Shown piece by piece: positions 15,838 to 24,723 of a DNA stretch of 64,000 nt; position 1 is the stretch's first letter; each line of letters starts with the position of its first letter. Under the pieces are notes generated by a model that searched no databases, was not told where the DNA came from, and worked only from the letters and a program-made list of their open reading frames with translations. The stretch covers positions 1,288,501 to 1,352,500 of the forward strand of contig NZ_SAUF01000001.1 of assembly GCF_004023665.1 (NCBI RefSeq), read 5' to 3'. This stretch comes from Afifella aestuarii. Lineage in GTDB: Bacteria; Pseudomonadota; Alphaproteobacteria; Rhizobiales; Afifellaceae. Both the position numbers and the translations under genes were made by a program.

Positions 15838-18705
15838 TCAGCGGCAGCGCTTGGGGAGACTCTCCGGCCAGAGGCGGCGGTTGTCCGGGCCGTAGAGGAC
15901 GCGCACGCCGCAGGTTTCGTTGACGCGGGCGAGGGGGCGGCCCTCTCTGTCGATCATCATGGCGTTGGCGCCGGTCGTGACGATCGCCCGGTCGTCGGAG
16001 AAGCGCGACGCATCGCGGTAGACGGGCGGGATGAGATAGCGGCCCTCGCTGTCGATATAGCCGTAAAGGCCTTCCTGCGCGGCCGCGTAGGCGAGGCCCT
16101 CATCGTCAGGGCGTGAAAGATCGCGGTACCGGCCGATCTCAAGGCGATCGCCGGAACGGTCCATCCAGCCGGGCTTTTCGTTCCGGTTCGGACGATTGAG
16201 CGCGACGCCGTTGCGGAAGGAACCGCCGCGGCCCTCGACGCTGAGCGTCTCATCGCCTTGCGCGTCGGCATAGACCGTCCTGTCCTCATCCTCGTTCCAG
16301 CCGACGAGCCAGTCGGCGTCCGCGGGCCACGCCCATTGCGCGGTGGGGAGGTCGGCCGTCGTCTCGCCGTCGCGATCGATCAGATGGGCGCCCTCGGCGG
16401 TGGCGAAGAGGGCGCGATCGCCGTGGAAGGACGAGCCGACGCCGCGGCGGAGCGGCAGAGCCCATTCGCCTTCGGCTGTCAGATAGCCCGTGGCGGGCCG
16501 GCGGATGGTGCGCAGCCAATGCCCGACACGGGCGAATTGCGTCTCGCGGCCATCGATTTCAACGTCGCCGTTCTCCGACAGAAGGAGATGGAGACCGGCC
16601 TCGTGGGACAGGACTTCGACACGCCCGTCCGGCCAGGTTGTGACTTGCAGCGAGGGCGTGAACGCCACGATCGTCTCGCCCGCGGCATTCACGATCGCCT
16701 TCGGCTTTGTGCTGAATATTTCGTCGGAGGGTTCGTCGCGCACCGCCCAAAGCTTGCCGTTGATGCGCTCGATCTCGGCGTAATCGGGATCGATAATCCA
16801 GGCACCGCTCTGGTCGATGACGCCGAGCCGGCCCTCGGCGGTCCTGGCGATCGCCTGTCCCTCGACGAAGTCCTGCACCGTGCGGAAGCGGGCCTCGCCC
16901 ACCGGCTCCCCGGCCGCGATGTCGTAAAGCCTGAGGAGATCATCGGCCGCGGCCGTCTCCTGATAGGTGACGAGGCCGGGTGAGACGATCTTCAGGCCGA
17001 ACCCGGAGGGGATGTCGTGGAGTGTGCCGTCGCGGCCGAGCGCCTGGATGTCGCCGTTGCGGGAGGTCAGCGCGTAGCCGTTGTGGAAGCGGCTGATGTG
17101 ATCCTGTGACGGTTCCAGCAGCACTTTGCCCGTCTCGTCGATCATGCCGACGCCTTCGGCCGTGGCGATGGCGAAGCGGGGTTCGTCGGTCGTGAGCGGC
17201 TCGTCCTCCAGGAGGCTTACGTTGCCCCACGATTTGTCGACCACCATGCTGCCATCGGAGAGGAGGAGGCCGGTGCCCTCCTCGTTGCACTGACACCAGG
17301 TCTGGCCGAGGATCGCGACCGGTACCGGGCTTTCGCCCTTGTCGACGCGCGGCACGATCTCGACGCCGAAGCCGTCGAGCTTCTCGACCGCTTCGGGCGT
17401 GAGGAGGGGTTCAAGGTCGGGACCGAGGATGTTGAGCCTGCCGTCGATGTCGTTCGGCCAGTACCAGCCGCCTTTGATCTCGACGGAATCGATCTGGCCG
17501 ACCCAGTCATGATCCTTGCGGGAGAGATAATGTCCGTCGCGCGAGATGAGCCCGGCGACGGCGCCGTTTTCGTCCTGCACGAGCAGGAGTTCGTCCTGGA
17601 TCGTCCGCTCGGCGAGAAAACCCTTTTCGAGAACCACCGGCGCATCCGCCTGAGGCGCGAAGACCTGTGTGCCATCCTCCGCGCGATAGGTGACGAAGGG
17701 GCCGAACTGGCCGATCGAGGTGCGGCCCGGCCGGTCGATCTCCGCGAGCGTTTTGCCTGCGCGATTGATGATGAAGACCTCTCCGTCATCACCGGAGGCC
17801 CACCAGAGATCGTTGCTGATTTGCCGGATCTCCCGGTATTCGGAGCCGACGACGGTGCCATCGGGCTTGAGGAGCGCCTGATAGGTCGCGCCGCCAGCCG
17901 CCGTCCACAATCCGCCGGGCTGCCGCGGTGGGTCGATGTAATCGAAGAGCGGCGGCACCAGAACGTTCAAGTCGCTATCGACGATCCCGAGCGCGCCATG
18001 GGTGCGGACGAGGAAGAGGTTCGCCTCCGGAGCGCCGAACCCACCGACGATCTCCAGATCCGGCATCGAGCTGATCTCTTTGCCGTCCGGGCTTTTATAG
18101 ACCGGGGCATAGGTGGTCTGGACCGGAGCGGGCTCGCCGGACCCGACGGAGAGGGAGGCGAGATGCCCCCCGAGATCGATATCGAGCCGCTTCCCGTCGC
18201 GCCCGATCAGCACCCATTCATAGAGTTTCCAGACCGGCGCCACACCGATTTCGGCAAAAGCCTGGGCCTCGCCGAAACCGGGCTCGATCACCCAGTCTCC
18301 CGATGTGTCGATGAAGCCCCAATGGCTTCCGTCCCTGGCGGCGGCGAGACCATGCGCGAAGGGCTGCACGGCGTCGAATTTCGGCGGGATCGCGAGCTTG
18401 CCGTCGCGATCGACGAAGCCCCATTTGTGATCGCTCAGGCCGTAGCCCTGGCGCTGGCCGGCCGCGATGTCATCGATGTTTCTGTCGGCTCTCGGAAGCT
18501 GCACCGCGGCCATGCCTTCGCCGAGCGCCGACATGCAGTCGTTGCTGCGGCTCGGCGTCTGTCCGGAGTTCGGATCCAGCGCGGAGAAGAGGATGGAGCT
18601 CCCCATGACGTCGCAGGTTCGCATCTGCGCATGCGCCATCGGTGCGGTGAGGGCGCTCGCGAGGAGGGCGGCGCTAAGTGTCGTCAAGGATGCCGTCTTG
18701 CTCAT
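15838..18705 (-). CDS. Large exported WG-repeat protein (copy A)
   Basis: The 955-residue protein has a signal peptide (KTASLTTLSAALLASALT, cut after AHA). The body is a series of WG-type repeats, each with a GxIDxxGxxxIxPxF-like hairpin: KWGFVDRDGKLAIPPKFD, HWGFIDTSGDWVIEPGFG, RLGVIDQSGAWIIDPDY, LYGYIDSEGRYLIPPVYR. It ends in a Cys-containing segment (TCGVRVLYGPDNRRLW, last residues KRCR). The repeats probably form an extended beta structure in the periplasm or on the surface. Function unknown. The start ATG 18705 is chosen for its signal peptide. It lies 11 nt after the stop of copy B, in one operon. Confidence 0.85.
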   Translation of the reverse strand: MSKTASLTTLSAALLASALTAPMAHAQMRTCDVMGSSILFSALDPNSGQTPSRSNDCMSALGEGMAAVQLPRADRNIDDIAAGQRQGYGLSDHKWGFVDRDGKLAIPPKFDAVQPFAHGLAAARDGSHWGFIDTSGDWVIEPGFGEAQAFAEIGVAPVWKLYEWVLIGRDGKRLDIDLGGHLASLSVGSGEPAPVQTTYAPVYKSPDGKEISSMPDLEIVGGFGAPEANLFLVRTHGALGIVDSDLNVLVPPLFDYIDPPRQPGGLWTAAGGATYQALLKPDGTVVGSEYREIRQISNDLWWASGDDGEVFIINRAGKTLAEIDRPGRTSIGQFGPFVTYRAEDGTQVFAPQADAPVVLEKGFLAERTIQDELLLVQDENGAVAGLISRDGHYLSRKDHDWVGQIDSVEIKGGWYWPNDIDGRLNILGPDLEPLLTPEAVEKLDGFGVEIVPRVDKGESPVPVAILGQTWCQCNEEGTGLLLSDGSMVVDKSWGNVSLLEDEPLTTDEPRFAIATAEGVGMIDETGKVLLEPSQDHISRFHNGYALTSRNGDIQALGRDGTLHDIPSGFGLKIVSPGLVTYQETAAADDLLRLYDIAAGEPVGEARFRTVQDFVEGQAIARTAEGRLGVIDQSGAWIIDPDYAEIERINGKLWAVRDEPSDEIFSTKPKAIVNAAGETIVAFTPSLQVTTWPDGRVEVLSHEAGLHLLLSENGDVEIDGRETQFARVGHWLRTIRRPATGYLTAEGEWALPLRRGVGSSFHGDRALFATAEGAHLIDRDGETTADLPTAQWAWPADADWLVGWNEDEDRTVYADAQGDETLSVEGRGGSFRNGVALNRPNRNEKPGWMDRSGDRLEIGRYRDLSRPDDEGLAYAAAQEGLYGYIDSEGRYLIPPVYRDASRFSDDRAIVTTGANAMMIDREGRPLARVNETCGVRVLYGPDNRRLWPESLPKRCR

Positions 18706-18716
18706 GATGGGCCGCC

Positions 18717-21500
18717 TCAATGCTTGCTGCCTTTGTCGTCTGCACGTTGTTCGGACGCATCGTTTTCGGATGCCCCGTCGTCGGGCGCATCGCCGCTCGC
18801 GTCGGTTTCGCAGGTCACTTCGTCCGGCCAAGTGCGGTTGCCGTTCCCATCCTCGACGATGATGTTGCCGCATTGGGCGGCGAAGCGGATCGTCGGCTCG
18901 CCCTCCTTGTCGATGAAGAAGAGATCGCCGTCGCGGTCGACCACGAGGGCCTTTCCTTCGCTGAAGGATTTTGCGGAGAGGTAGATGGCGGGCGTGGCGC
19001 GCGTACCGTCGCGGCGGAGGTAGCCGAGCCGGTTGCCCGAGATGTCGAGGCGCCGGAAATAGGCGAGCCCCTCGCTCATCGGCCCAAGCGTTTCGAAGAA
19101 CGGGCCGATGACCTTGTTGCCGTCGGCATCCATGAAACCGACTTTGCTGGCCTCTTCGTCGCGATAGGCGACCAGACCCTCGCCGCCCGTTTCCTCGCGC
19201 AGGGCGTAGCGCCCGTCGATGCGTGCGAATTCTTTGCCCTCGCGGTCGATGAGCGTGGTCTCGCCCTCCTTGTCTAGGGTGCGGGCATAGCGGTCCATGC
19301 CCGGGATCGGCACGGTCGCGTCGGCATTGAGCGAAAGGATGTTGCCATCGGCACCGACGAGCAGCGTTTCGCTGCGGTCATAGGCACGCGCCACACGCTG
19401 CGGCAGGACGAAGTCCAGCCTTTGGGTGAAACGCGGGGGAACCCGCCATGCGCCGCTCGCATCGACGGCGCCCTGGCCGGAGCGGAAGGTCAGGATCGCC
19501 AAATTGCCCGCGGTCGTGACGTCTTCCGGATTGCCGTCCGCCTGCATGCGCGTCTCGCCTGACTCATCGAGGAGAAGGGCGCCGCCGTCCGCCGGGCGAA
19601 CCAGGAAGCCTCCGCCCGGCATCTCGGTCGGTCTCTCGCCGAGGCCGTCAACGATCACCCGCTTTTCGCGGGGGGAGGCGAGGGCATAGGTTTGCTCACC
19701 GTCGACCCGGTGCTCGAGAAGATAGAGGCCGGAGGCAAGACGTTTGGGCTCGAGCGAGATGGTCTCGTCCGGATCGATCACCCATCCGCCATTGCGGTCG
19801 ATGATGCCCCAGTGACGCCCTCCGTAGGTTGGCGCGGCCTTCTTCGCCGGGGCGAAGCCGTCTGCGAATTCGCCGATCTCGACGAATTTCGGCTCGCCCA
19901 CCGTTTTGCCCGCCGCGATATCCCAGAGGCCCGCACGCGTGCTCCGGGTGTCGGGATCGCGCTCGCGATAGGTCAGGATGCCATCCGCCATCTTGTCGCG
20001 GCCGCGGAAGACGGCGCGCCGCACCGGATGCTCGCTGCCATCGGCGGCGACGATCAGCCCGTCGTCCTCGGACGGTTTCTGGGCGAGCGCATAGCCGTCA
20101 TGGAAGGAGGCAAGCTGCCGGTAAGCCGGCTCAACGACCCAGTCGCCATCGGCCGCGATGGCGCCGTAAAGATCGTTGTCGGCGCGCACGACGAGCGGAC
20201 CTTCGTCAGCATAATAGGCGTCGATGTCGGACCAGTCCGCGCGGGTGACGATCTCGCCCTCGTGGGTGAGGATCGCAGGCGGCGCATTTCGATCGTTCGG
20301 GCGCAAGGTTGCAAGCGGCAGGCTTTCCGCCTTGCCGTCGGCAGCGGACACCGGCGAGATGGAATAGACGTCAAGCTTTGCCAGCGTCTCGTCGTCGAGA
20401 AGCGGTGTGCCATCCGGGCCGAGCGCCTGGATTGCACCTTTGTCGTTGTCGTAGATCCACAGCGTATCGCCCTGCTCGCGCGCATAGCCGATGTCGGGAA
20501 AGTCTCTTTCGACGACCTCGCCGCCGGCACGGGCGATGATCACGCCGTCTTCGGTCTGGAAATAGGTGGAGGTCTCGTCGGACTTGATCTCCCGCGTGCC
20601 CTTGCCGAGTTCGGCAAGCGTGTTGCCCGCCGCGTCGAGCAGCAGCTCGGTGCGGCCCTCGGTTCTGGCGCGCCAGGTGCCGGGTGCGATCAGCCTGAGG
20701 CCGCGGAAGAAGGTGTCGTTCAGGGGCTTGCCGGTGGCATCCACCAGCTGCCAGCCGTCTTCGCGGTCGACGGCGAAGGTTTTCCCGTCGGTGATCGGCA
20801 GTTTTTGTGTGCCGAGCACCTCCGGCGCGACAACCCACGCGCCGTCCATGCCGAGAAGGCCCCAGGAGCCGAGATAGCGGCTTTCGCGGATCTGGACGAA
20901 GACGCCGTCCTCGATGAAGGGGGCCGGCTCCACCCGCATGGTGCCGTCAGGCAGGGAGAGGGATTTCGTGGTCGCTGCGTCCCACACGACGGGCGCAAGC
21001 GGCGCCTCAATGGGGGTGAGCTGAACTTCCGCCTGGTTCGCCGGCTCGAGATAGCGCGCGCCGAGCGGAAAACGCTTCAGCACGGCGCCGGTCTTGTCGA
21101 TCAGGCTGATCGCCTCTTCCTTTTCGACGATGGCGACGCCGGCGGCGTTGAAGGAATGGGCGGCGTCATATTGCGGCTCGATCGCAAAGGCGCCGGATTT
21201 GTCGACATAGCCCCATTTGCCGTCGAGTTTCACCGCGGCGAGGCCGTTGGCGAAGGGCGCCGCTTCCGTAAAGCGCGGGGCGATCGCCATTTTGCCGTCG
21301 TGGTCGAGATAGCCGTAGACCGGCGCACCATCGAGCGGGCCGGTGGGAACGAGCGCCAGACTATCGTGGAAGCTGTGGAAGCAGCCCGCCACATCTTTTT
21401 GCCATTCACAGCTCCGCGGCCAATTGTCGAGTGCGAAAGCGGGGGATGCGGCGAGGGCGGCCGCAACGAGAACTGAGGCGCGGAGCCTGGCGCAGGTCAT
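18717..21500 (-). CDS. Large exported WG-repeat protein (copy B)
   Basis: The 927-residue protein has a signal peptide (RLRASVLVAAALAASPAFAL), a Cys-bearing N-terminus (RSCEWQKDVAGCFHSF) and then WG-type repeats along the whole length: VYGYLDHDGKMAIAPRFT, KWGYVDKSGAFAIEPQYD, HWGIIDRNGGWVIDPDE, KVGFMDADGNKVIGPFFE. The C-terminus has a paired-Cys segment (QCGNIIVEDGNGNRTWPDEV) like that of copy A, then a charged tail. The two genes look like an ancient tandem duplication. Exact function is unknown; WG proteins are usually binding or scaffold modules. The promoter must lie in the region upstream of 21500. Confidence 0.85.
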   Translation of the reverse strand: MTCARLRASVLVAAALAASPAFALDNWPRSCEWQKDVAGCFHSFHDSLALVPTGPLDGAPVYGYLDHDGKMAIAPRFTEAAPFANGLAAVKLDGKWGYVDKSGAFAIEPQYDAAHSFNAAGVAIVEKEEAISLIDKTGAVLKRFPLGARYLEPANQAEVQLTPIEAPLAPVVWDAATTKSLSLPDGTMRVEPAPFIEDGVFVQIRESRYLGSWGLLGMDGAWVVAPEVLGTQKLPITDGKTFAVDREDGWQLVDATGKPLNDTFFRGLRLIAPGTWRARTEGRTELLLDAAGNTLAELGKGTREIKSDETSTYFQTEDGVIIARAGGEVVERDFPDIGYAREQGDTLWIYDNDKGAIQALGPDGTPLLDDETLAKLDVYSISPVSAADGKAESLPLATLRPNDRNAPPAILTHEGEIVTRADWSDIDAYYADEGPLVVRADNDLYGAIAADGDWVVEPAYRQLASFHDGYALAQKPSEDDGLIVAADGSEHPVRRAVFRGRDKMADGILTYRERDPDTRSTRAGLWDIAAGKTVGEPKFVEIGEFADGFAPAKKAAPTYGGRHWGIIDRNGGWVIDPDETISLEPKRLASGLYLLEHRVDGEQTYALASPREKRVIVDGLGERPTEMPGGGFLVRPADGGALLLDESGETRMQADGNPEDVTTAGNLAILTFRSGQGAVDASGAWRVPPRFTQRLDFVLPQRVARAYDRSETLLVGADGNILSLNADATVPIPGMDRYARTLDKEGETTLIDREGKEFARIDGRYALREETGGEGLVAYRDEEASKVGFMDADGNKVIGPFFETLGPMSEGLAYFRRLDISGNRLGYLRRDGTRATPAIYLSAKSFSEGKALVVDRDGDLFFIDKEGEPTIRFAAQCGNIIVEDGNGNRTWPDEVTCETDASGDAPDDGASENDASEQRADDKGSKH

Positions 21501-21807
21501 GGGCTCTCCCGGTCATGCCGATGCCTCCGCAGGCGCAGAACGACATCGGTCGAATGGAAAGATCAACGCACCGGCGCGCCGGCACTATGGAAGGGCCGGC
21601 TGTGTAGCATCGCGGCTCAGGGAGCTGTCAATTCGTCACAGTTGAAATTTCGAAGTCATTCTTCCGGCTTCGAGATTCGTGGCTTTCTCATGACGCGGGA
21701 GGAATGGTGGCAGGTCCGGGTCGCCGGGAGGGAGGCCCATAAAAAAGGCCCCGCCCGCGACCGCCGCAGCGGCCGCAGACGGAGCCCTTGGCTCGTGCCT
21801 TGATGGG
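21501..21807. other. 307-nt gap between the WG operon and the HdeA-like gene
   Basis: No gene is seen. It contains the leader of WG copy B and, at 21741-21786, the terminator of the HdeA-like gene. Confidence 0.5.
21741..21786 (-). terminator. Rho-independent terminator of the HdeA-like gene
   Basis: Read on the minus strand, a 16-bp stem with four G-U pairs (arms 21771-21786 and 21747-21762, 8-nt loop) is followed by six T (21746-21741), 22 nt after the stop. Confidence 0.8.
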
Positions 21808-22494
21808 TTACTGGCTCGTGCCCGACGAGCTATCGCCGCCGTTCATCGAATCGTTCTTCATCGAGCCGCTATCCGTCGCGCCCGAGCGCTGCTGCTTGTC
21901 CATGACGTCCGAGGCGCGGCTTTCCGGCGTTTCGCCGCAGGCGATCAGGGTGCGTTCGACCGGCACCTCATAGAAGCCACGCATGGCGACGACTCTCGGA
22001 TGCCCGGATTTGTCCTGGCTGCTCGCCATGCCCGACGTGGCGCTGTCGCTGGAGGTGCTGCTGCCGTCCGAAGACATGCTGCCTGTGTCCGATGACATGG
22101 CGTTGCTGTCCGAGGTCATGTCGCTGGTGTTCGTGTCGGCCCCCATACTGCCGGAGGTCGTGGTGTCGGAGCTCATCCCGGACGAGGTCGATGTCGTGCC
22201 GCTCGTGCTGGTGGACGTTCCGCTCGTGTCCATGGAGCCGCCGCGCTCCTTCTCTGCCGCCGAATAGCCGGCGATGTAATAGAGCACGCCCGGGACGGCG
22301 GCCCGATCGAGCGCCGTCACCTCGCGGCAGGTGATGTCGGACGGGCTCTTGTCGCTGCCCATGTTGCTCGTGGCGGAGGTGGTCGTGCCGCTGCTTGTGC
22401 CGGTGGAGCCGCCGCTCGTCTGGGCGAGTGCCGGAGCGGCGCCAAGCGCACAGGCCAGTGCGGTGACGGAAATACCAAGAAGATGTTTCGACAT
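21808..22494 (-). CDS. HdeA-like exported protein interrupted by a Ser/Thr/Asp-rich insert
   Basis: The 228-residue protein has a signal peptide (LLGISVTALACALGAAPALA). Two blocks resemble the HdeA/HdeB acid-stress chaperone fold: CREVTALDRAAVPGVLYYIA (about 56-75) and AMRGFYEVPVERTLIACGE (about 169-187). Each carries one Cys, matching the single disulfide of HdeA. Between them lies about 85 residues of almost only S, T, G, D and M, and similar sequence flanks both ends. HdeA is normally near 90-110 residues and uninterrupted. Role in periplasmic acid or stress protection is inference. A GGGAGGA site precedes ATG 22494, and a strong terminator follows, so it is monocistronic. Confidence 0.7.
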   Translation of the reverse strand: MSKHLLGISVTALACALGAAPALAQTSGGSTGTSSGTTTSATSNMGSDKSPSDITCREVTALDRAAVPGVLYYIAGYSAAEKERGGSMDTSGTSTSTSGTTSTSSGMSSDTTTSGSMGADTNTSDMTSDSNAMSSDTGSMSSDGSSTSSDSATSGMASSQDKSGHPRVVAMRGFYEVPVERTLIACGETPESRASDVMDKQQRSGATDSGSMKNDSMNGGDSSSGTSQ

Positions 22495-22689
22495 GAGGTC
22501 CTCCCATTGTTGCGTGGAGCGGCGCCTTCGCGAGGGCGAATGGCGCCTGCTTGCGACGCAGAACCAATGAGAGGTCGGGGCCGGAGTTCCTGAGAAAATA
22601 GCTGTGCGGCTAAGCGCTTAGAGGCGTTTTTCAGGGCTCTGATACCCGCGGGCGCAGGGTTCCGCGGCCTCTGCCGACATTGCGCCGGC

Positions 22690-23091
22690 TCAGCTGATCC
22701 AGCGGGTCAGAAGATAGCCGATCAGCGCCGAGAAGCCGGTGAGGAAGGTGCCCCAGCAGATGTCGACGATGCTGACGGAGGCCGGCCAATCGCGCAGGGT
22801 GGCGAGGTTGGTCATGTCGTAGGTGCCGTAGGCGATGAAGCCGAGGATGGCGCCGGCGACGAGGGCCGTCGTCCAGCCGCCGCCGTTGATGGCCGGCCAG
22901 ACGGCGAAATAGATGATGCCGAAGACATAGACGAGATAGAAAAGGCCGGCGACGGCGAGATCGGGTTTTGCCGCCATCAGGTCGCCCAGCCGGTCCTTGT
23001 AGAAGGTGCCGCCCATCTGGCTCAGCCACACGAAATCGAGGCCGAAGAAGACGATTGCCGTCGCAATGTAGGCGGTGAGAGATGTGGGCAT
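22690..23091 (-). CDS. DUF2177 family membrane protein
   Basis: A 133-residue inner-membrane protein with four helices (about 4-24, 44-64, 70-90, 105-128) and the family patterns TAIVFFGLDFVWL, YLVYVFGIIYFAV, GFIAYGTYDMTNLATL and DICWGTFLTG. Function is unknown; DUF2177 genes are often found near the flavoprotein/DUF1365/Cfa set, as here, where they diverge across a 243-nt region with 16-bp repeats. ATG 23091 is chosen because the upstream open frame reads through the repeats and is not protein-like. Confidence 0.88.
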   Translation of the reverse strand: MPTSLTAYIATAIVFFGLDFVWLSQMGGTFYKDRLGDLMAAKPDLAVAGLFYLVYVFGIIYFAVWPAINGGGWTTALVAGAILGFIAYGTYDMTNLATLRDWPASVSIVDICWGTFLTGFSALIGYLLTRWIS

Positions 23092-23194
23092 GGAACGATC
23101 CTTTCGGGGCGACCTGGCAGGTGGGGCGACTTGGAGTGACGCGTGTGCTCGAGAATACATACGCGCAAGGGGCCGTGCCAGTTCAGGCGACACT

Positions 23195-23258
23195 GGAAAA
23201 ATCGACGGGAAGAAAAATCCACCGGCGGAAAAATCCACGGGCGGAAAAATCGGCCGGC
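23195..23258. repeat. Four tandem 16-bp repeats in a divergent promoter region
   Basis: Units at 23195-23210, 23211-23226, 23227-23242 and 23243-23258 follow the pattern GGAAAAATCSACSGGC (S is C or G), each with one to three differences. They fill the centre of the gap between the DUF2177 gene (minus) and the flavoprotein gene (plus). The length is not a multiple of three. A cooperative regulator-binding array is the likeliest reading. Confidence 0.85.
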
Positions 23259-23334
23259 TTTCGTGTGCGCCACCAAAGTCGGACGCAGGATTTTTACCTG
23301 AAGCCGTTATCGTGGCCGCACGGAAGGGGCGGAC

Positions 23335-24723
23335 ATGCAGCGATTCGTGAATGACGGGCCGGAAACGGCGACCGGGGAGGCCGAGGGCGGCAAGGTCGCG
23401 GTGATCGGCAGTGGGATTTCGGGCCTCTCGGCCGCCTGGCTCTTGCGCCGGAGCGGGCGGCAGGTCGTGCTTTATGAGGCCGAGGGGCGGCCGGGCGGGC
23501 ATTCCAACACCGTGGTGCTGCCGCCGGACAAGGGCGGGATCGCGGTCGATACCGGCTTCATCGTCTACAACTCCGCCAATTATCCCAATCTCGTCGCCAT
23601 GTTCGAGCATCTCGGCGTGGCGACGGAGGCCTCCGACATGTCGTTTGCCGCCTCGCTCGACGGGGGGCGGCTGGAATATTCCGGCACCGGCCTCAACGGG
23701 CTCTTCGGCCAGCGCAGCAATCTCGTGAAGCCGCGATTCTGGTCGATGCTGCGCGATCTCTTACGCTTCTACCGCGAGGCGCCGGCGCTGATCGGACAGG
23801 AGAGGGCGCTTTCTCTGACGCTCGGGGATTACCTGTCCGAAGAGCGTTACGGCGAGCCTTTCGTCAAAGACCATCTTCTGCCGATGGCGGCGGCGATCTG
23901 GTCGACGACGGCGGAGGAAATGCGCGCCTATCCGGTTCTCGCTTTCGTGCGCTTTTTCGTGAGCCACGGCCTGTTGCAGCTGAAGGACCGGCCGGCCTGG
24001 CGCACGGTGAGTGGTGGCAGCCGCGAATATGTGGCGCGCATGCTCGATGGCTTCGGCGCCGACCTTCGGCTCGGCACGCCGGTCGTCGAGGTGACGCGGC
24101 AGGCGGACGGTGTCACCGTCGTCGACGACACGGGCAACCGGGACCGCTTTGCGGCCGTCGTGATCGCAGGTCACGGCGACCAGGCGCTCAAAATGCTGGG
24201 CGATGCCGATGCGGAGGAGCGCGCCACGCTGTCGGCCTTCTCCTACACGCAGAACCGCGCCGTTCTGCACCAGGATGCGCGCCTGATGCCGCGGCGTCAG
24301 CGCGTGTGGTCGAGCTGGAACTATGTCGGCGAGACGGTTGCGGAGACGGCGGAGGGAGCAGACCCGAAACTGTGCGTCACCTATTGGATGAACCGGCTGC
24401 AGAACCTCGATCCGGCCTGTCCGCTGTTCGTGACGCTCAATCCGGTGCGCGAGCCGGCTGCCGAGAGCGTGATCGAAGAGTTTTCTTATCAGCATCCGCT
24501 GTTCAATTCGGCCGCCTTGCAGGCGCAGCGCGAGCTCTGGCGTCTGCAGGGACGCCGCAACACCTTCTTCTGCGGCTCCTATTTCGGTTACGGCTTCCAC
24601 GAGGACGGGCTGCAGGCCGGGCTTGCCGCCGCCGAGGCGCTTTCCGGGGCGCGCCGGCCGTGGAACGTTGCCGCACAATCTGGTCGGATCACGCTTTCGC
24701 CCCATCTTGAGATGGCGCAATGA
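23335..24723 (+). CDS. FAD-dependent amine-oxidase-like oxidoreductase
   Basis: A 462-residue flavoprotein. It has the N-terminal dinucleotide-binding motif VAVIGSGISGLSAAWLLRR (about 21-39), then YEAEGRPGGHSNT, a pattern typical of the amine oxidase/desaturase-like family, and GGIAVDTGFIVYN. The C-terminal FAD segment is FFCGSYFGYGFHEDGLQAGL. With DUF1365 and Cfa-family genes it forms the known conserved set. Related sets lie in the RpoE-ChrR photooxidative stress regulon of Rhodobacter sphaeroides and act on membrane fatty acids. The stop overlaps the DUF1365 start by 4 nt. The upstream repeats may control the operon. Confidence 0.9.
   Translation: MQRFVNDGPETATGEAEGGKVAVIGSGISGLSAAWLLRRSGRQVVLYEAEGRPGGHSNTVVLPPDKGGIAVDTGFIVYNSANYPNLVAMFEHLGVATEASDMSFAASLDGGRLEYSGTGLNGLFGQRSNLVKPRFWSMLRDLLRFYREAPALIGQERALSLTLGDYLSEERYGEPFVKDHLLPMAAAIWSTTAEEMRAYPVLAFVRFFVSHGLLQLKDRPAWRTVSGGSREYVARMLDGFGADLRLGTPVVEVTRQADGVTVVDDTGNRDRFAAVVIAGHGDQALKMLGDADAEERATLSAFSYTQNRAVLHQDARLMPRRQRVWSSWNYVGETVAETAEGADPKLCVTYWMNRLQNLDPACPLFVTLNPVREPAAESVIEEFSYQHPLFNSAALQAQRELWRLQGRRNTFFCGSYFGYGFHEDGLQAGLAAAEALSGARRPWNVAAQSGRITLSPHLEMAQ

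Noticed and set aside
19692-21476. Long plus-strand open frame opposite WG copy B
   Set aside because: It mirrors the codon pattern of the WG gene, has low-complexity composition and no ribosome-binding site of note.
23195-23258. The 16-bp tandem repeats as a CRISPR array
   Set aside because: The units are contiguous without spacers and too short, and no cas genes are present.
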